Shown here: piece by piece, positions 5,701-7,602 of the stretch
How positions within the stretch are numbered: the stretch's first letter is position 1
How the letters are laid out: every line of letters begins with the position of its first letter
Assembly (NCBI GenBank): GCA_030592205.1
Contig: JAUVKA010000188.1
Coordinates: 1-7,602, forward strand
Origin: Bacteroidota bacterium
Lineage (GTDB): Bacteria > Bacteroidota > Bacteroidia > Bacteroidales > UBA12481
DNA length: 7,602 nt
Direction: 5' to 3'
Notes under the pieces: model-generated
What the model saw: only the letters and a program-made list of their open reading frames with translations
Databases searched by the model: none
What the model was told of the DNA's origin: nothing
Translations under genes and position numbers: made by a program

Positions 5701-7086
5701 GAAGCTGAAAGTTCTATTTACGACATCAACAGTTATACCATTGAAGCAAGTAATGTTCCGTACTTTGAAGTAGCGGATGTACGTATTTATCCCGGAACCG
5801 ATATAGCAACCATTCGAACAAATGCTAATCTGGATTCCTTGCCGGGATGCACAATTATTCCAAGGGATACTACTCTGGGACATGAATTCAGAAATACTCT
5901 GGTCCGAATACGAGGTAAAAACAACTATTCCGGGTCAGGAAATTATATTTATAAAGACATTGCAGACAGAGAACTGTTATTGCCTTTTTCTGAAATTGGA
6001 GCCAGATCGGGTAAACCAAGCAAAGGTAAGGCAACTGTCAGTCCGGATGAACCCTTCCTGATGAGTCCGGAATTTGCTTTCCAGGGAACAGTTGAATGGA
6101 AGAACAATGAAAAATTATTAAATTTTGATGGTTCATTTATGCTCACTCATGATTGCCCAAACAATACAAAAAAGTGGGTTCTATTCAATTCTTATATAGA
6201 TCCTTCCAATGTGACCATCCCTATCGACAGCCTCCCCAAAAGCCTCAATCGGGAAAACCTTTACCAGGGTTTTTATTTGAGTCAGCAGCCTGTTGAACTT
6301 TATTCTACCTTCCTTGGATCCCATATCAGCCATTCGGATCATCCAGTAATATCCACTTATGGAGAAGTAAGATATGATTACGATCAAGGCCAATATATCA
6401 TTGGGGCAGTATCATTAAAGGATACTCTTCAACCTGAGCCGGTAATAAGCCTTGATAGGAACAACTGCCTTGCTACCGGGACAGGGATTCTTGACTTAGG
6501 CCTCGATTTCGGGCGAGTTGAAATGCTTACAAGCGGGGAAATAAGCCATGACCTGCTTAGTGATTCCATTTATTCAGATCTTGTAATGGCAGTCGATTTC
6601 TTTCTCGATGATAAACTTCTTGCCAATTTTGCCAATACTTTAAACAGCAAGGGAGGATTGAAACCTATAGATTATTCCCGTCGTTCGTATAAAAATTCTA
6701 TTATTAATTGGCTTGGGAAAGAAAGAGGGCAAGAACTTCTCGACGAATTGAGTTTAATGGGGAGTTTCAGAAAAGTCCCTGAAGAATTTAACCATACTCT
6801 TCTATTCACTGATTTGAAGATGAAATGGAACCCTGGCAGAGGCTCCTATCAATCAGTGGGCAAATTTGGAATTGGTAACGTTCAGGATCAGTCTGTCAAT
6901 AAACTAGTTGATGGCCATTTGGAATTGGTCCACCGCCGTGGGGGAGATACATTCACCCTTTACATTGAATTCGACACAAATTCATATTTTTTCTTCTACT
7001 ATAATCGTGGCCTTATGCAGGTTCTTGCCGGTCCCGCTTATGAAAATTTCAATAACTGGCTAAGAGCTATCATACCAAAGAGATGA
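2728..7086 (+). CDS. Very large exported beta-rich protein of unknown function
   Basis: I do not recognise a named family. The start is the ATG at 2728, giving 1452 residues. It is preferred over an in-frame TTG at 2713 because it places a Sec signal peptide at the N-terminus: KK, hydrophobic core about 4-17, likely cleavage near C22/Q23. C22 is not in a good lipobox (R-I-S-C), so a lipoprotein is possible but unlikely. Residues about 26-150 look helical; nearly all the rest looks beta-rich, with alternating hydrophobic residues and many G, S, D and N. Visible repeats are a glycine-rich unit at about 303-343, 761-812 and 851-902, a W-centred strand motif near W410, W833 and W965, and a VP...P module at about 552-579 and 1003-1030. 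The C-terminal part has KWNPGRGSYQSVG (1366-1378) and an aromatic cluster at 1420-1425. There are no later membrane helices and no obvious type IX secretion C-terminal domain, so it is probably periplasmic or outer-membrane associated. Some motifs look like those of conserved Bacteroidota proteins, but I cannot confirm this. Confidence 0.9.
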   Translation: MKKLCLIIGLTFALLPLHRISCQGQDEYNFLPEKEAYNLELVRFFDKYGNQRNKEFLQGFFDYTEKTELEENEWIAIAEISNQLIARQVRSYSHMSVFIQALSSFEFNPDRNRNFPIWSRQIYSILKQEKKKLQRVSSFCVFTTKLHQENLLFNSPTVSWKISAPDYRFQYNKEFYVQTGNINLIGLAGRDSSRIQSTSGKYYPFKEFWTASGGKISWERLGLDNDLVFVRLDDYSIDLSRSVYTLDSVNLFDRRHFDHPIPGKFNDKIVVGMKPERAGYPRFSSYKVDNRIKSIFPNMDYTGGYSLEGLKKVGSGGNLEKGELLIFQGDNPFMQLNSQRFVFDKDGAKGLNTAALIYLDSDSIIHPGLFFQYKRLKNELVLMRDGTGASRSKFFDSFHQLTLDVEMLTWFPGDTLLYLSGMVGSLENIAVFESADYFSLEWFNEIQLADLKNPLVLVKQCADYYHSRFYYSSDLSKFMKRPLHFVEEMLLNVSYLGFVRFDPKTKMVQVQQKTYDFLKQHAGNLDYDIIKFSSNILPPNPNGVINLRTGTMQVYGVPNVELSKSRSVRVHPDKEVLTIYRGRDMYFDGTVEAGLLSFEGSDFIFNYEDFQLHLNTVDIINLKVLIPLDKYYQETMIVDLSSVIENTHGVLLIDAPDNKAGLEPDSTPQYPQFRFDTTAYVYYDQKSIQNGAYTRDSFYFEIDPTIISGLNDLFFKENLFLPGTFQTYNIFPPLKLDLTYRDDYSLGFDTLSTPEEGYPVFIDKGVFYNNISMSTRGLRGSGTLKYLGSTIESENLLFLPDQVKIAANSLIVEKNSSTLGNPEIFGLKLAATWFPMKNSLVVDHTDDPLSLYGNGEFVGKLYVEPEALRGAGTLHMDEFTVTSDNFSIMEERFEVKDSRFLINSNFQDSIGKSISSGEPDFIANHVSGSVDLKNRMAEFTGVEDQPSSLLFPINKYKSDQSSFTWNMTENTLALGQSRLTSTRKDQNSLSFEAESSIYDINSYTIEASNVPYFEVADVRIYPGTDIATIRTNANLDSLPGCTIIPRDTTLGHEFRNTLVRIRGKNNYSGSGNYIYKDIADRELLLPFSEIGARSGKPSKGKATVSPDEPFLMSPEFAFQGTVEWKNNEKLLNFDGSFMLTHDCPNNTKKWVLFNSYIDPSNVTIPIDSLPKSLNRENLYQGFYLSQQPVELYSTFLGSHISHSDHPVISTYGEVRYDYDQGQYIIGAVSLKDTLQPEPVISLDRNNCLATGTGILDLGLDFGRVEMLTSGEISHDLLSDSIYSDLVMAVDFFLDDKLLANFANTLNSKGGLKPIDYSRRSYKNSIINWLGKERGQELLDELSLMGSFRKVPEEFNHTLLFTDLKMKWNPGRGSYQSVGKFGIGNVQDQSVNKLVDGHLELVHRRGGDTFTLYIEFDTNSYFFFYYNRGLMQVLAGPAYENFNNWLRAIIPKR
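3634..3756 (+). repeat. Protein-level repeat unit A in the large exported protein
   Basis: Encodes residues 303-343: a GGYSLEG start, the GSGG core at 314-317, then a strand pair ending in QRFVF (339-343). It is the most divergent of the three glycine-rich units and is aligned to the others by the G-x-G core, the strand spacing that follows and a closing hydrophobic strand. Confidence 0.4.
5008..5163 (+). repeat. Protein-level repeat unit B in the large exported protein
   Basis: Encodes residues 761-812, with K764-G765 followed by GLRGSGTL at 777-784, a polar strand with SEN (793-795), and a closing strand NSLIV (808-812). It aligns with unit C at a fixed offset of 90 residues through the LRGxGTL core. 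Confidence 0.7.
5278..5433 (+). repeat. Protein-level repeat unit C in the large exported protein
   Basis: Encodes residues 851-902, with N854-G855 followed by ALRGAGTL at 867-874, a polar strand with SDN (883-885), and a closing strand SRFLI (898-902). The LRGxGTL core, the serine-acid-asparagine triplet nearby and the closing strand match unit B. Confidence 0.7.
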
Positions 7087-7089
7087 CGT

Positions 7090-7182
7090 ATGAAAACCAG
7101 GAAAGGACAAGGACGTTTTGAGTTTGCACTCGGCCAATTCCGACTGGTGCGGAATTTCCTTGATGAAATCAATTCAAATTAA
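7090..7182 (+). CDS. Possible 30-codon small ORF
   Basis: An ATG three bases after the stop of the large gene opens a 30-residue frame ending in TAA. The predicted peptide starts with the basic stretch MKTRKGQGR and continues as a potentially amphipathic segment rich in F, L and R (FALGQFRLVRNFL). The tight spacing would allow reinitiation after the upstream stop, and the bases up to the TAA are less AT-rich than the spacer after it. There is no clear Shine-Dalgarno and I recognise no family, so a chance frame or the decayed remnant of a longer C-terminus is as likely. Confidence 0.25.
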   Translation: MKTRKGQGRFEFALGQFRLVRNFLDEINSN

Positions 7183-7209
7183 ATAGTAAAACCGGCTTAT
7201 AATAGAATA

Positions 7210-7602
7210 ATGAACCTATTTTATACTCCTGATATCCACGGAAAAACCTGGAGGCTTTCTGAAGACGAGTCAAAACATGTGATTAAGGTTCTACGTTTAA
7301 AAGCAGGTGATACAATTAACATGACTGATGGACGTGGTGGACTATATACAGCCAGGATCCTGGAAGATCATCCAAAAAGATGTTTTCTGTCAGTCGTGGA
7401 TTTACAATCTGAATATGGAAAAAGAGATTATTTTATTCAAATTGGTATTGCTCCGACAAAAAACATCGACCGTTTTGAATGGTTCCTGGAAAAAAGCACA
7501 GAAATTGGTATTGATGTTATTTCCCCCATCATATGCCAGAGGTCAGAACGCCGCCAGATCAAACCAGAGCGACTAAACCGGGTGATTACTGCAGCAATGA
7601 AA
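7210..7602 (+). CDS. rsmE: 16S rRNA (uracil-1498-N3)-methyltransferase RsmE, N-terminal part, cut by window end
   Basis: RsmE uses S-adenosylmethionine to methylate N3 of U1498 in 16S rRNA of the small subunit. The first 131 codons are present out of a usual total of about 235-250; the rest lies beyond the window. Residues 1-50 form the PUA-like RNA-binding part: MNLFYTPDI, then SKHVIKVLRLKAGD at 21-34 and TDGRGG at 39-44. From about 76 the SPOUT methyltransferase part begins: IGIAPTKNIDRFEWFLEKST at 78-97, EIG at 98-100, ISPIICQRSERR at 104-115, and the conserved-looking ITAAMK at 126-131. The knotted SAM-binding loops are not yet reached. The ATG at 7210 fits the family N-terminus. No Shine-Dalgarno is present; the preceding bases include TATAAT at 7198-7203, which is too close to be a normal promoter for a gene with a leader. 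Confidence 0.95.
   Translation, partial: MNLFYTPDIHGKTWRLSEDESKHVIKVLRLKAGDTINMTDGRGGLYTARILEDHPKRCFLSVVDLQSEYGKRDYFIQIGIAPTKNIDRFEWFLEKSTEIGIDVISPIICQRSERRQIKPERLNRVITAAMK

Noticed and set aside
7198..7203. TATAAT as an rsmE promoter
   Set aside because: It lies seven bases before the ATG, has no -35 partner, and Bacteroidota do not use the classical E. coli -10 box.
7328..7576. 82-codon + strand ORF overlapping rsmE in another frame
   Set aside because: The rsmE frame starting at 7210 matches the family from its first residues to the window end, so this frame is a shadow.

Overview
The window reads as chromosomal DNA of a Bacteroidota bacterium, most likely in or near the Bacteroidales. 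Evidence: a Nmad1/DUF1599 protein joined to a DoxX/MauE-like protein of the type annotated as 'BT_3928 family' just upstream of tpiA; AU-rich translation starts mostly without Shine-Dalgarno sites; and a Bacteroidota-type -7 promoter element (TAnnTTTG) ahead of tpiA. All confident genes are on the + strand. I see no rRNA, tRNA, CRISPR array, transposase, attachment site or phage gene.

Layout: (1) 1-113, AT-rich leader with no secure gene. (2) 114-1768, a two-gene unit in which the stop and start codons overlap by one base (TAATG): a DUF1599 protein built from two tandem copies of one domain, then a four- to five-helix membrane protein carrying a DCGCFG motif and a C-terminal thioredoxin-like domain without CxxC. 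(3) 1769-1891, a spacer with a plausible promoter. (4) 1892-2650, complete triosephosphate isomerase (tpiA) with all catalytic residues. (5) 2690-2727, a strong intrinsic terminator whose U-tract runs directly into the next start codon. (6) 2728-7086, one 1452-residue exported, beta-rich protein of unknown function filling more than half the window. (7) 7087-7209, a spacer with a possible 30-codon reading frame. (8) 7210-7602, the first 131 codons of rsmE, cut by the window edge.

The known genes are housekeeping: tpiA serves glycolysis/gluconeogenesis and rsmE modifies 16S rRNA. The DUF1599/DoxX pair probably acts together because the two are translationally coupled, but its substrate is unknown. 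The large protein is the real unknown. It has a signal peptide, a short helical N-terminal part, then a long beta-rich body in which I can see a repeated G-x-G-(T/G)-L type unit (three copies), a W-centred motif and a duplicated VP...P module, suggesting an elongated repetitive envelope protein. No defence, toxin or mobile system is evident. The items most worth following up are the architecture of this large protein, the terminator that abuts its start codon, and the duplicated DUF1599 protein.
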